NCBI RefSeq assembly: GCF_023856365.1
Contig: NC_064548.1
Span: 10,589,642 to 10,653,641, forward strand
Direction of reading: 5' to 3'
Length of the DNA: 64,000 nucleotides
Source of the DNA: Brienomyrus brachyistius
Lineage: Eukaryota > Chordata > Actinopteri > Osteoglossiformes > Mormyridae
How positions within the stretch are numbered: position 1 is the stretch's first letter; each line of letters begins with the position of its first letter. Below are positions 38,701-53,700 of the stretch, in pieces. Under the pieces are notes generated by a model. It made no database searches. It saw only the letters and a program-made list of their open reading frames with translations, and was not told the origin of the DNA. A program made the position numbers and the translations under genes.

Positions 38701-41700
38701 AGGTCCAATAGCACGGTGCCTGGGAGGGGACAAATTTTGACTTGGAGCCAGAAGCCAACATTTCCTAACTGTTGGCTGGGTTGTGTAAAATGGCAGTTTG
38801 AAACTTCAGAATACAGGGAGAGGAAGATGGTATGGGAGCAGAGAAAGGAACACAAAGGACAGCTGTTCTGGCTTAAGCAAAACATGTACAACAAGTAGGG
38901 AAAACAACATGGCCATCCAAATATCAGATCAGGTCAGGTCAGGTTGGGGAGCATGCGCTGATGCAGCACGTTGCCGCGCCCACCACACGGCAAAACTCCA
39001 CAGGATCCCTGCTGACGACCCCCCCAGGCAGACACATGGTCCAGTCCAACCCTCTGGAAATGGCCATCCATCTGCTACAGCCAGGTGTTACGTGGGCGTC
39101 CCCTCAGCCTGGTCCAGCCGCCCGGGTCCTCAGCAACAAGGATCCCACGAGCCGGATCACCCTCAGGGAAACGCATCACATGGCCATAGTGCCGTAACTC
39201 ACTCTCCCTCACAGTACAGGTAATGTGCCTCCTTCAGGTCTCCTCGAGCAATCGCTTGTTCAACACAAAGTCAAACCAGCGGTACCCAAGAATCCTCCAA
39301 AGAGACACAGTACCGAAGGAGTCCAGTCTTCATCTCAGCTCACTGGACAGCGTCCATGTCTCACAGCCAGACAGCAAGACAGGGAGCACCAGGACTCTAA
39401 AGACTTGGACATTCAACCTCTTGCAAAGATATTGGAAGGGTCACAAACCCCTTTCCAGTCACCATATGACCCCATAGGACTTCATAGGAAGAGTCACCAG
39501 AAACATGAATGTCGCTGCCCTGGTAAGTGAATCCCTGGGCAAGGTCGACATTCTCCCCGCATACAGACACACTACTGATGGCTGTGCCCATCAGAAGCAG
39601 TCATTAAAGGTCTGCATCTTGGTTTTTATCTAGGACACTCGCAAGCCCAGACACTCAGACTTCTTGCTCAGTCTTTCGAGAGCCCTGATCAGAGCCTCCA
39701 TTGACTCCGCAAAGATCAAATATGAGGGATGAATATATTGTATTTGGTTTGTCGGGGCCCAGAGAGGAAAAAAAAGAATAACAATTCTACAGTATATTAT
39801 TAGTAATGCAGCAACATATTATTTAAGAGCTTGACACACGACCTTGCCTCCCTCCCAGGACACCAATACCTTCCCACCACTCACACAGAGTGGACCTGGA
39901 ACCTTCCTGTTCTGACCCACAAACAAAAAAAAAACAATATCAGAACCTCTGGCCTAAGAAGAAGCATGAGCAACTGTGGTCACCACCACAACATGAGATG
40001 TGGACAGTCCTCACCATGAGTGATGGTCCTACGCAGGTCAAGCAGGCTACGGAAGGTCAGGGAGGCCACATGAGGCTTCCCCCAGCGATCTGTCTCCTCC
40101 TCAACATCCTCCTCAAACTTAATCCAGCGAGCCCTCTCCTTCCAGTGCATGTCCTCATTCTTATCCACGATCAGTTCGTTCAGCTCCACAAACACCTGGC
40201 CAAACAAACACATAGATCCAGATCTGAAGGATAAACATACACGCACATCAGACTAAGCATTGTTTTACTGGAGCGATAGTGTATCAAATAGACCTTATAA
40301 TTTTGAAGATCAGGTTACTACAAGAGCTTGGCTGATTATCAAGGCAGACATCTGAGTTGTAAAGGCAATACGCAGGACAGAGTAAACATGCAGAGAAAAT
40401 AAAACCTCTGAAGTGATTAATTTTGGGTTTTAGTGATTAATCCCCAACTTTGATTTGATGTCGATACCCAGGAAATGGATCAATAGGTGGTTGCCAAGAG
40501 CCGTGGCCCGAGTAAGCTGCCCAGCCCCCATTGTTTAGAACTATTAGCAGATCTTATAATAAATATTGAAATTGGCTTGTGTAATGCAGTTGGGAACTCA
40601 AGCTTCAAAATTTCCACTGCAGGCGATCTGCCCATGCAATTAATTTTCTCAGGATTAAGCAGCACAGTAAACAGTTTGCCCAAACTGGAAGATAAGCATA
40701 CTGGCAGCTCGCCTTAATAAAACAGTTTCGTGTAACACTTTGGATAATGCGGGTGTCCTCAGGCGGCTGGTACGCAGATCAGAGGAGGTCTCACGTCATG
40801 TGTCTTCCTGTCCGACTTTTTCTTCTTCCGAACGCCGGACCTAGGAGGCGAGCTGATGCTGCATCGCGTCACCTGATTACGGGACGACCTTTTCACCAGG
40901 TGGCGCCTCACTCCGGGGTTGTCCTCGAATCGGTGACCTTGCAGCAGCGTCAAAGAGAGAATGCGATAACTCGTGCAGCCATTACGTAGAAAATCAGTAG
41001 TTTAAAATTAGGAAGTTAAGTAAGATTAACGAGGAGCATCACACTCACGTGAAACAACATTCAAAGCGACCGTACCTCTCAGCAGTAACACAGCCAACAC
41101 AGTAACAATTAAAAGCAAATTTCCTCCATATTCCTCGTTAATTGGTAGAGCAATTTCACGCGTCATCTTATATTGCGCGGTAAAGTTTATACTTAAGAAA
41201 ATTATACAAAAGAACCTGAAATGAAGTCACAAGAAAGACTTATTATTATTGTAAGGTTTGTAAAACAGGCTTAACATAAAATGCTGTTTCATATCAGATT
41301 CAATTATTGAAACTGTGACTATACAGAGGGTCTATCTGTGGCTTGGTCAGCTGTGTTCTCAGTGAAGTAGTGGGGTTAGAGACCCCACTCTTATGTCAAA
41401 GGTCACAGCTGTTTTGCATTGTCATAGTGGCCACAAGGGGAGTGCTCAACACAGCATAGGGGGAAAAAAAGAATATATTTTGCAACTCATCGTTTTCCCT
41501 GTCTTTCTGACCTTGGGTTAAGTTTTTCCCCTCTTTGTTTATTTGTAGCTCAGCGTAAGAAGAGCCCCCTTCAGATCTACACTCTCTCCCAAGAATACGC
41601 CGTGCCTCGCATGACGACTGAGATCGCGGAGATGTTTAAGTTTAGCGTAGCCGATGCTGGAGGGTACTACTTTTACATTTTATTCACTTAGCCAAGGCCC

Positions 41701-44700
41701 GCTAAGCAGAACAACAGCCATGGACAATATGAAAGGACACTAGCAAAAACAGAATCAGTATTTACCAGTCAAGTAACATGCATGGATGAGTTGTATATAT
41801 TATAAAATATATAACTTCAGGAGGCTTTACAAATGTATCCCTTTATAAATGCTATCAGGTTTTGCATAAAAATGCTTCTAAACAGGAATCAATTGCCAGC
41901 AAAAGTTTCGGGCAGAAGTTTGGGATGAGGGTGCGCACAGACAACAACCGCTGCAAGCAACTTTCATGCTGGTACACAGTCCTATGAGAATGTTACCATC
42001 CATCCAATTTCCAAACCGCTTATCCTACTGGGTCGCAGGGGGTCCAGAGCCTATTCCGGAAGCAATGGGCACGAGGCAGGGAACAACACAGGATGGGGGG
42101 CCAGCCCATCGCAGGGCACACTCACACACCATTCACTCTCACATGCACACCTATGGGCAATTTAGTAACTCCAATCAGCCTCAGTATGTTTTTGGACTGT
42201 GGGGGGAAACCGGAGTACCCGGAGAAAACCCCACGACGACATGGGGAGAACATGCAAACTCCGCACACATGTGACCCAGGCGGAGACTTGAACCCGGGTC
42301 CCAGAGGTGTGAGGCAACAGCGCTAACCACTGCACCAGCATGTTACACTTAGTTTATTTAGAATGCACCCAAAGTCGACAGACATTTTTGAGAAAACAGG
42401 CTCAGCCAGTCGCTGGAGCAACTGAGGGTAAAGGGCCTTGCGCCCAGGGGCCCAACGGTAAAACCACACTGCTGACCCTGAGATTTGATCCAGCGACCTT
42501 TCAGTCACAGATGTAGTATTATATTTAACTAAGGCACGCTTCATCGTCATGATGCTGAAAAGGTGTGAGTGCAAGGTAAAGTACTGGTACCATCTTAGAA
42601 TTTGCCATAGGGGGAACAAAAGTGATTACAACTTTCTGTAAGTAAGAACATAAAAATAGCCTGGATACCTAATTATCCATAAAAATCTCAACCTGCAGAA
42701 TGAGTCAAAATGGATGTTCTTTAATGTCTCTATTTAGTCCCTGTTTCTAAGAGCTAAAAAGCCCTACTCATTAAGCTTCCATTTCAGCAGTATAATGGCC
42801 ACCATAAATGCATGAAAAATTGTCACTGAAAAATACATTCACGCTTGGAAGCTCCAATTCCTGGTAGAAGACCACGCTCACAGTGTGTAAGGAGAACACA
42901 AAAACCTATTTCACCCCGCGACCTAAAAGGATTTGATTACTGCATCGGAGTAGTGAATCGGAGAATTGGTTTGACAGTAATTGGCTTCTGTTTTTCTTCA
43001 AGGTCAATGGAACAGCTCACTTTAAAATCCCTCTAATCAATGGGCATATTCAGGCTGAATTACTTCCTGCCACATCAGTATCCCAGGCACATCCATTAAG
43101 GCTCTTATTACAGTTTTAGTCAAATTTCCTCCATTGTATTACTTCCTACGATATCTTTACCTGCTGATTCTAAGCAATTACAGTAAGAAATGCATCAGCT
43201 AATTGTTCCGTCACTGTAAAGTTTACTATTCAATGGCCTGACACAATGTCCAACATTTCGGAATCAAAATTTATTTCAGATCGAGACTGAAATTGCTAAA
43301 GGGCTGCTCTGGACACATAGTGGTACTTCTATACATCAGTCTAATTACTTGACCTTGCCATCATTTTTAAACATTTCAGCACAAAAAAACAAATCCATGT
43401 CCTCAAGCTTTTCAATGACAACTTACGAGAAGGTTCTGGACTTGAGCCCAGGTGGGTGTGAATTGATTCCAAAAGATCATAGTCCTCAAAATCCAGCACA
43501 AACTCCTCAAAGTCTTCAAACCCCTCCAGAAAGTTTCTTTCCTCCCTGCACTTGCTTTCTCTTTGTCCCTCCCTGCCTATAAGTGACCCACGGCCTGAGC
43601 CTGTGCGATCTGCTGACTCCTCTCCGACCTCCATTATCTCCTGGAATGGTGCCTCCAATCTCTGAATGAGAGCCTCGACCATCCAGGGTTCCCGCTTCTT
43701 GTGCCGCTTGCTGTTAGGCCCGGACTCAGTAGGGCTGCTTCACAGAGCTCACCATGAAGAATGTCGATTGCCGATATTAGCAAGAGCAGGACGACTGTCC
43801 ACAGACTGTTGGGATTTGGGATCCCGCAGCTGGTGCTACAACCAGAATAATAATATTATTTTAAAAAAAGGAATAAATTAAGCTGATAAACTTTTTTGCT
43901 TCGGTGTTGATATTATTCTTAAGCAAACTACACCCAACTGCACCCACCTTGCCTCGGAAACAGAGCTTCAATAATAAAAACGATATTTAACCTATATCAG
44001 AGGGAAAAAATACAGAGTCCCGCCTTGTCCTGTTACTGAGCGAAATCCGAGGATGAAAAATGCAGTTATGTCCAAGCTCTAGGTCCTATTTACAGGTAAA
44101 GTGTCAAGACTGAAGAGGAAGCATAGAACGAGAGGTGTGACAGTTTATGTGAGAGCACACTGAACCTAAACATCCCACTTTGGGATCCACTGGGCAATGC
44201 AGAGACACTAAAAGACACAAGTAGGGACAGCTACTGTAGGTTACAGTTTGGGTATAGCTCCACCCTGCCCAGTAGATCGATTGGCCTGCAGGATAGTCAG
44301 CTGTCTGAACGGTCAAGCACTAGTTTCTATCACATTGTCCATTGATCTAACACTCGTTTGACCGATGCTGCAAAAGGGGACCGCGACTTGAGTCAGGAGT
44401 GTCCTCCAATTGTCACGCATTACACGCCATTAGTGGCATTCTCATCTGAGGCAGATGGTAAGAGATAAGAGGGGTTTACAAAAGGAGAGCGTGTGGTGCT
44501 AATGGCGTCCACGTGTGAGGTCCCTAGTGTGTGAGCTCTCTTTAATGTTTGACCAGGACTTATCTTGGAATGTCTCATTCAACTGAATTAGCTGCCAGAA
44601 CTACAAAAAAACCTTCTTCAGACCTCCAAACTTTCAAAGAACATTTTTACATGCTTTTGACTTCCAGGCAAATCAACTAAGTAACTCTCATAACCGTTTG

Positions 44701-47700
44701 ACCTAGCTAAATATCACCGCTTATTAATTAAATCTAAATTACATTTTTGTTTAAATTGCCTAAAATTTTTTACTTGGCTGTTTTGCTTGTACAGCCGGTC
44801 TGAACTCACAACCACACCCACACACACGCATACACAATGAGCGGAGAAACAACATTCTTCTCACAAACCCAACAGTTTAAATCCTCATACTGGTGAAGGT
44901 ATAATCAGTTTCTGAGAACATTCTAGAAATTCTGTTCAAGGCTGAAACACGCCAACGCTAAAATGCTAAAATGGAATGTAAATCAATGCAATATGTGACA
45001 AATTAAATTTCTGTTGCTGAAAATAAAAAAAGATATCTCAGCTTAATTTACATAATCCAGTATCAAATCCTGACACTTTAATGTTTTAAACTGACTGCTT
45101 TTTCTTATGGGGGAGAGAGAAAATGGATAAGAGCTGTACGATGTTTTTCTGGCCTGGGTATAACAAAAATCCAATTTCAGCCCCACACAAGTTCTAGTAC
45201 TAATTCTGTGCGACTTGAGCAGTCAATGATTCTCGCTCTGTAAAAGCAGGAAATGCCAGGGGCAGAGTGTCTGATAATCAATCAGAACCCCTAGTTTTAA
45301 TTATCACTGGAGGCCAGCTGACTGAGCTTAAAGTCTCTTTGCCCAATAGTGCAAACTAATTAGGACACAGAAAAAAATGCATTTGTCTTGCAGCAAACGA
45401 TACGAAGGCAAGGGGGACAGCATTTCTAAGAAGATTCTTAAGTTGCACTGTTCATTTCCTGCTCTTGTGATAAGATGATTATCCTCTTACGTGTGTCTCA
45501 AAACAAATGGCGTACTGCCACATTTATCGGTGAAGGGAGTTTGATTGAACAATTGGCAACGCAATTTTCGTTTCAGTCAATCAGCAAACTGAACTCTTTG
45601 ATTCCAGCTCACACAGACGTATGTGTCCATGATGACTTTGGCTGAATCGCTTGCATGCTGCAGGTCCGACGCATACAGCTACGCACTATGTTCACAGATG
45701 TGTCAGTTCAACTGCGCCACATCGGGATGCTGGTCTGCACCCCAGTCCTTCCATAACCGCTTAGCGTAGCTGGTGCATAGTTAGCTTAGCTGATTTACAC
45801 CAGTGCCAACAGCTTTCAGCAGAAGCACGTCGGCCCCATCCAACATCTGGGAATCAGGACTGGGCCATAGAATAGGGTCAAATACTCTGCTACGTAGGGC
45901 AGAAACTAAGCCTCCCGGGAAAAGTCTGTAGCACAAACGTGAAATGGATCAAGGCTTGTACAGTTAAGGGGCAGGAAAGAGCCTCGTGGGGGTAAATACT
46001 ACATAAAAGCAACATAGACCGAGGTAAAGAATAAAGCTTTACAACACAATAACCCATTTACTGATAGAGAACAGAATACTGAACAGAACATACTGTGCTC
46101 ATTTGAACACTTTTTAGATCCTAAAATAAAATAACAGTCCCTTGGCTCTTCCAAGTTGTTTGCTACTTGGCATTTTTGTCTGTGGCAATAGTTGTAACTT
46201 ATTAGATCAGGACTGCATTATGTACTACGGTAGCAAGTGGCCAGACTTCTAATTCAATGTATCTGCCAGTTTGAAGCCACCCCAGCTCAAGGCGGGACAT
46301 CCTTATCTCTAAGCCTGTTTAATGGAGTGAAATACAGAGTCCCGATCTCTGCCCCCACATTCCGACTGCTGGAATGTGTGGTTTAGCCAGTGTTTACTTT
46401 AAAGGCAGCAAATAGAAGGCATTACAGATGACCTTGGTGCTGCACTCTCAACCAAAACAAATTTATGAGCGTGCGGAGTCCACTCAGAACATTCCATTCG
46501 GTTTCACCGCTGAGCAGAAGGCCCTCCGAACCAGCGCCCACTGTCCGCAAAGCAAACAGTGCGTCGACAGCTACCGTTCTCGTACCCGCTGTTATGCGAT
46601 GCTCTGCCACGCCGTGTTTTTATTTTACTGGGAAGTAGTGCGGAATGGCGGTTTGGGCCAGTGGTCTCTGGATTGGAGTACTGAGGGTTCAGATGCTGGT
46701 TAGGACGTTCCTGTCAGCTTCTATAACTAGACACGTCCACGGATAAAACCCAACTTTAAAAGTATTTCCCAAAACTGGCTGGCATTTGCTTCCTCCTCGG
46801 CTAAATTGGTTTAAACCATATAAACCTAATACACTGCAAGGCCGGTATGTTAAAGTTAATTCCAAACTGCTGGTAACTATAATTAGAGCAATGCACCATG
46901 GGAAAACAGAATACCAGTAAGAATAGCTTGGTTCCTGTGCAGAAGACCATGATGGCCCTTACTCTTCATGTCATCCAGGTCCATGGTGGCCAGCATCTGG
47001 GCTTCTGCTTCATCAGTGGGCACCTTCTGGTACACGGCAGTCTCTGTACTGGTCATACTGCCGATGCAGACACGCTCCCGCAGGTCATAGGTAGCCCTCT
47101 GGGGCCCCATCTGCCGGCACATGGGCTTCTTGTGGAACCAGGTTGGAGTGGTCTCTCCAGAAGGTTCCAGAATGTCCAAGAACCTGCAGGAAATGAGATG
47201 TGGTTGAAGAAGCTCAATCTGACCTGGATCTATAAGATGCTGTGTGTATATAATGCTGTTCTAATTTGCTGTTCTCAGATACTGAGTTTGATATGCAATT
47301 GCACCATTTATAACTGATGGCAATGAAGGGGAACCTGTCTGCTATTTGATCCTTGGTGCTGTTAGACACCAGGGACAGTAGGGGGAACTAAAACACAGAA
47401 TCATACACAAGCCAATCCTTCTGCATCTTATAAGCAATCTGTAACTGTCAGAAGCTGCTGTTCATAACTATGTGCAAGGAACATTTTTTTATGTTTTAAT
47501 GTTGCCACAAATTGATTTGCACAGAAATTTCTGTCATCTAGTCATATTCAGTTAAATATCGAAATATGACAAAGACTTAAGCTGCTACTTTAATAATTGC
47601 CCCAAGTTACACACTGACAGGGGTAATATATCCTAGATTTCAGCAGCAGAAAGCAATTAGCTGATTTATCCAATTACTTCATGGTTTGGCTACATCCAAT

Positions 47701-50700
47701 CCTCTGTCCCCATTGAATTGTACCCAGTAGATCATCATCTGCGTAGCTACAGGAGAAATGCCAGAAGGCTTGGTGTTCCACACACACTGACTGGACAGCT
47801 ATGGTTCAGCATGGTCCGTCTGGTCTTGGCTTACCTACTGCCGGCCTCTTTGTCTCGCCTCTGTCCATTTTGCTCCAAGCCCGCATTGGTGTTCCTGGCT
47901 GCATCCGAGCTGGGAAGGCACTCGTTCTCCATATGGAAGCTGGCGAAGGCAAGGGGCAGCACAAGGTCCTCATCATCTCTTAGGCTGGACTGCAAAGACA
48001 AGGCAGATGACTGCCAGATGCCAGAACAGCTCACCAAGCCGTGTGATGCAGCCAGAGGAGTAGTAGGTGTGGGGACCAATAAAGGGTGCAGCCAGAAGAA
48101 ATGTATGTATTGCAGCTGTTGTGTAGCTCTTGTAGATAGTGTAGATACCCAACACCTTTAATGATCTTAACCTGTAGCACGTGATCAACTCTCAAATTCT
48201 CATGTCACACTCAAAATAAAGTGCATTAAAAACACAACTGTGATAATGATAGAGATTTAACTGAGATTGTGCTAGATCACAAGACTGTATCCACTTGATT
48301 TAAAGAGCACTGGCCCCCTCTGGTGGACATAACAAGACAAGACAAATAGTCGAAAGCTAAACATCTGCAGCACTATAAGTATAAACAACTGCCAGTAATT
48401 GTTTCATTTGTTTCTTGTAGAAGGGGGTCAGGAGCTGCGAGGGAAGCCCAGCAGGGAAGCTGCTGGAAGCACCTAATTTCACTGTGTGCCTCAGGGTGGC
48501 TGTTCCACACTCTACTCAATCCCTGGATTAATTTAGATCAATTTACAATTATATTCAGTTTCATAATTAATTTGAATCATTGGGTCCTGCTAAACAAAGT
48601 CAAACACAAGCGAGTTAAAACAGACTGGAAATTTTCTAAGAGACCAATAAAATATTTCGGTAACTCAATGAATGCCACATCTATAAGAATCAATGAACAC
48701 ATCCATAATGAATTACAATGCATTCATAAAGCATTATAAACATGGGTATAAATATTTTGGCATAACGTAATATTGGCATATTTATTATGCATTATGAATG
48801 CTTTATGAAGCTCTCATCTATAAAACACTATAGATACCTTCATAATACAGTACAAAGAATCCTTCATTCTAATATCATAATGCATTATGAAAGTATCTAT
48901 AGTGTGTTATAGATGAGAGCTTCATTGGAGCTTAGGAGGTAGCATAATCAACACTATGATGCCTTATGACTGTCAATATTAATCCTTTTACAGGCCATTA
49001 TAATGCATTATAGAGGTATCTATAATGCATTATAGATGACAGCCTTAAGTAAAGTGTCACTCTTGGATGCAATCCTGGCCCTCTTTTCCAGGTCTACCTT
49101 CAGGCCTTCATCCTCCAGCTGCGTCGGAGTCACCGCCTCCCCTTGGCCCTCGCCGTCGGACTCCGCTTCCTCCTCGTCCACCTCGTGAATGGTGGGCGTG
49201 AACTCGGAGGGAGGTATGGAGGTCCTCCTCTTCTTGCGCTTCTTCTTCCTGCGCCGATCAGAGCTGAGCGCCCTCTTCCGGAACCGCACTGGGGGTGGCA
49301 GGTGGCTGGATAATGGGTGGTGGATGTGGTGGAATGTATGTCTGTGGTCTACAGGAGAGAATAACCAGACATAAACTTCCGGCAACACCTTCCAGCAGAC
49401 CCTACCCCCAGAAAACATCTTTCCTCACCTGTAGATATATTTGGAACTGAGCTGCTAGGACAAAAAACACTGAGCTTTGAACATATTTATTGGGTGTATG
49501 TTAATCATAAATGTTTAAGTATTTCCCCTGTCGTGTTTGAGGTGAGCCTTAAGGGTTCCGTTTTTAGTTTGGCTTTGAAATCCAGACAAGTATGGGGTGT
49601 CTTTAAAGCTTAGGTCCTCATGTTGTTCCTGAATTGTAGTTTAATTTCCAGCCATCTCTCGATTTCAGGCACATTCCACAGCCTTTCCTTTGCATTATGA
49701 ATTCACTCGTGCAGCCAATACCTGATCAAAAGGACTGTGGGCTTATTGCTGATGATATGCAAGCAAACATGGCTTTAGATTGATAGAATTCCAGAAGACA
49801 CAATTCACGAAACTGCATGTCTTTGAACTGAAGGAAACTGGAGTACATGGAGAAACCAACCCAACACAGAGAGGACATGCAAACTCCGTACCGTTATATT
49901 CACGCGTCTCATTTAAGTCGCAATAGTGGAAGTGCTGTTGTTCTGACATGAATACCGTTTTCTCAATAACCCATTGCAGCTCCATCGAAAACACTTCTGT
50001 GAGTTATTCATTTATCTCTCCGAGATGTTTGTGAAGCACGAAGCTACATTATTTCTGAACAGATAGACGACCATGACAATTACACTCAAAGTCCGTCTCG
50101 CTGTAGCTGCGACCAGGCTTTTCACCGTTGGTGCTGGCAGACTCTGAGATGATGTCTCCAAACCTCTCCACAGAAAGGGCTTTCTCCCAGTCCTCTTCTT
50201 CCTGTCCATCGCCGGAGTCTTTCTCCTCCTCCTCCACAGGCAGGGTCTAGACCACAAGTCACAATACGAGAATTAGAGATGCTCCGATTGATCGGCAACT
50301 ATTGAAATCAGCTGATTTTCAGTCTTAATTACTCGACTGGCTGCCTTTAACATGACCCTTCTCAAATACTGATTTTCCGGATGATGTATAATTAGAGACG
50401 TTCCTATTAATTAACCACTGATCATGATCTGCCAATATTCATTCTAAATAGTTGGATCAGAGCTCTCTATAAAGGCAGATCAGAAGAGCCAATCAGATGA
50501 CAAAATACATGAGACATGCCTTTGTGTGCAGCAAAAGTGATCGGCATTTAGTATCGGCCAATTTTGATTCCAGTGATTGGCATTCAGTGACTGACCTCAA
50601 AAATCCTGACTGGAGAAATTTTTGATGTCCAAAAGGTAAACTACTTTCCAACAACTGTGTCTCACCAGGTCAATCAACACCACAGCAGACAGGGAGATGA

Positions 50701-53700
50701 AGGGGTGATACCATGATTTTTATGAAAGGTGGGAGCATAAGAGGGGCCGTAATTCATACATGCGGGCCAACTTAATCATTAGCCAATGACGTGTTTTGAA
50801 TAGGGAGGGAAACTCTGGTGGCCAATCAGCTTTCAGGTAGAGCAAGTGCCCAGGTGGCCGCACCTCTTTATACATCCCTGGGGAGGGAAGATGTCTAAAG
50901 AGAAATGCTAGCATTTGGAGACTGCATGATATACATGTTTATGCAAGCCGATGTGAGCTAGGACAGACATTAAGGCACTGGTGTCTGCAGGGGTGCAGAT
51001 CCTGTGTGAAGGCTGACTCTCCCATTGATAAAGGTAAGCGCACTGCATCATGGGAGACGGCCCTCTCAGCTCATCCCCGCCTTTGTTTCCTGCTGTGTGT
51101 CATGTGCAGTGATGACAGGCCTGCTGTTTGCACCCTGCCCCGAGTCCGGACCTCTTTTATCTAGGTTTCTGAAAGCAGCACAGGCCAGCGGGGCTGATGG
51201 GGGTGTAGTAGGCGGTGGCCACGAGGAGGCTCAGATCCGTCGCAGGAAATGTCACACTCCAGCTGGGGAAAGCGGGCCCCACGTGACAGGCAACGAGAAT
51301 CCAGATATGGGAGCGTAGATACGCAATGTGCGCCTTTGATGCGGCGGACTGCGACTGGCAGGCACCCCCCGATATACCTGCCATATTGTGTAACAGAGGA
51401 GGCAGGATGATCCGATGAAAATCTGATATCCACTGATATCCAGAGAGTGTGACCACTTTCCAACCTTAACAACACAAACTGTTGGTGTAAAACTATGTTA
51501 TTATGCCTATTAAAATGTGTTTGCTTCACCATTTCAATACTTTTGCTAATATGACACCTGTATTTGCAGCAACCATCCAAATACACCCATACATTTTTTT
51601 ATTCAATGACTTCCACACCTCATATAGCTAATCAATTGCTAATCATTGGCTTTTTTAACTATTAAATTAAATTAAGGAATGGAATAACAGGGGTGCCCCT
51701 GAGGAGAGGTTTCGGAACTCAAGCGGTGTTCATCTAGCCATCCAACTAGATATGTCAGTAACTGCGAGAACAGAAGAAATTATTTTTAGTAGCTATTGTG
51801 TTAGGCATATATTCTAATGCTAAATTGTGTTTTTTGTTTTGAGCAAAAGTATATTTATTACACAGATAAATATCTTAAAATATTTCTTTTGACTGCCTAA
51901 GACTTTTGCACAGTACTGTATGTACATGTGCGTGTGTGCGTAGCTGTGTGTGTGTGTGTGTACATGCATGTGTGTGAGAAGTATCTGACCATGCTCAAGA
52001 ACTAATTCCTCAGACATGTAAATGTCCTTGGTGAAAAAAAAATGTGTCCTACAGCAGGATAGTTACCATGCAGCCAAATTGCAGTTCAACAAGTCATTTG
52101 TGAATGGCTGCATCCGTCCATCTCGTAACCGCTAGTCAGGGTAAATAGTCCTTAAAAATAGTGTGCGGGATTCAGATTTTACTAGTACTCCCATAAAGGA
52201 GCTTAATCATTAACACAACAGATGGCCAACAAGGCAGCAAAGGTAACGTGGTTATGAGGCATCTTTAACTGACGGGAAATAAAACATTCTTCTTTGTAGA
52301 ATGCGCCCCCTGTTTTTACATGAATTAATAAAATCCTGCCTTTTCATTAGGCATGCGCTGTTGCACTTGAGTGCTCTTTCATCTTTATTCAACTATTGAC
52401 TTTGAACTCATCTTTACACTCCATTTTACTACAATCCGTACAACCTTTGAAATGCGCCTCTGTTCCGAACAGAAGATGAACGAGGGATGTTTATGTCTTT
52501 GCATATAGCCGGGGCTTAAAAACCATAATGTGCCTGACACCGAAAACAAAAATTCATTCAAAGCACCTGCACTAAAGGGTTAACATACATCCGGCTTCCC
52601 CGGACACTTGATCCTCATCATGGTTTCCTGTCCAGACATCGGGGCAGTTCTTCAGAAATCGACAGTGTGTCTGGGTTTAGCTCTGCAACCTGTATGACCC
52701 AATGTTGCAAGTTACAGTAGAACACAGTAGACAGCTACTCAGTATCATTACAGCGTTTGCAAGGCTTGGGCACATGTTTACTTAAAAAGTTGAATGATAT
52801 GCACAACCCCATGTGTCACACTGCTCACAAGTGACGTCAACTTCCCGAAAGTTTCCGGAAGTTGACATCAATTAAAAGCTTTATATTTATGAGATTCTGT
52901 GAGCGACAGAGCATATCCTTTTTCATCTCACCACATCTGGTAACCCTACCCGCACTTCATCTTGCTCATAGTACAAATGATTCAAATGGACGAAATTAAT
53001 ACATCAGGCAACCTGACAAAATTGCGCTTGAATTCAACTGCAATGTGTATGCAAAAATCTGCATGACTTCCCACACCTGTGCGTCATGTCAGCGCACAAA
53101 CAGAATAAAAACCCAAGCAATTTCAGGGAGCTGCTCCCCCTCTAGAACTTTGGGAGGCAGACAGAAGCAGCCCCATCTGTACTGTAGAAAAACAGAAGGT
53201 CGAAGGATGGTTGGGGGGGGGGAGGGGGGGCATTCATGTGCAAACAACACCTGTGCACTCCAGTCTTCCCGAGGCCAGATTCTGGGTGAAACTGGGGCTG
53301 TGGAACAGTCTGTCAGGATTCATCTCCATCACACAACAGCATGGTGGCAGGGAAGGGAAAACACACTGTTTTACAGGCTTTTATGAAGACATTCTGGTCT
53401 ATATATAAAAAAAACAAAATCGTTTTTCACCAGATGCCGATTTGCAACATCACCAAATTTGCAAGGTTTCTGGAAAGAAACACTACAGGCATCATTTGTA
53501 TCATTGTTAGAAGATCATTTCTGTTATTGTTTATGCTACAGGCTCAGTATCCTTGTCTTGCAGCACAGGGTTGCAACCAAAACGGAGTGATTTTCAGAGG
53601 ACGCACATCGACAGGGCTTCACACATGCTTTAACAAAAGCCCAGTGTTACCCTGATGAAGTCTGGCTGTGCCTGATCTAGTGGCCTTTCTACTGACCTAA

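Larger units (their letters stand above)
40938..46962 (-). other. slc4a3 intron 5
   Basis: 6.0 kb holding the candidate short-isoform exon, a SINE, a family-B repeat and the exon-like segment on the plus strand. 43.9-46.9 kb shows no recognisable gene or repeat. Confidence 0.75.

Noticed and set aside
50667..50716. Minus-strand exon-like stretch [16 protein letters not shown] followed by GTGAGA
   Set aside because: Bounded upstream by an in-frame stop with no acceptor, and not needed: exons 1 and 2 already join in phase 0.
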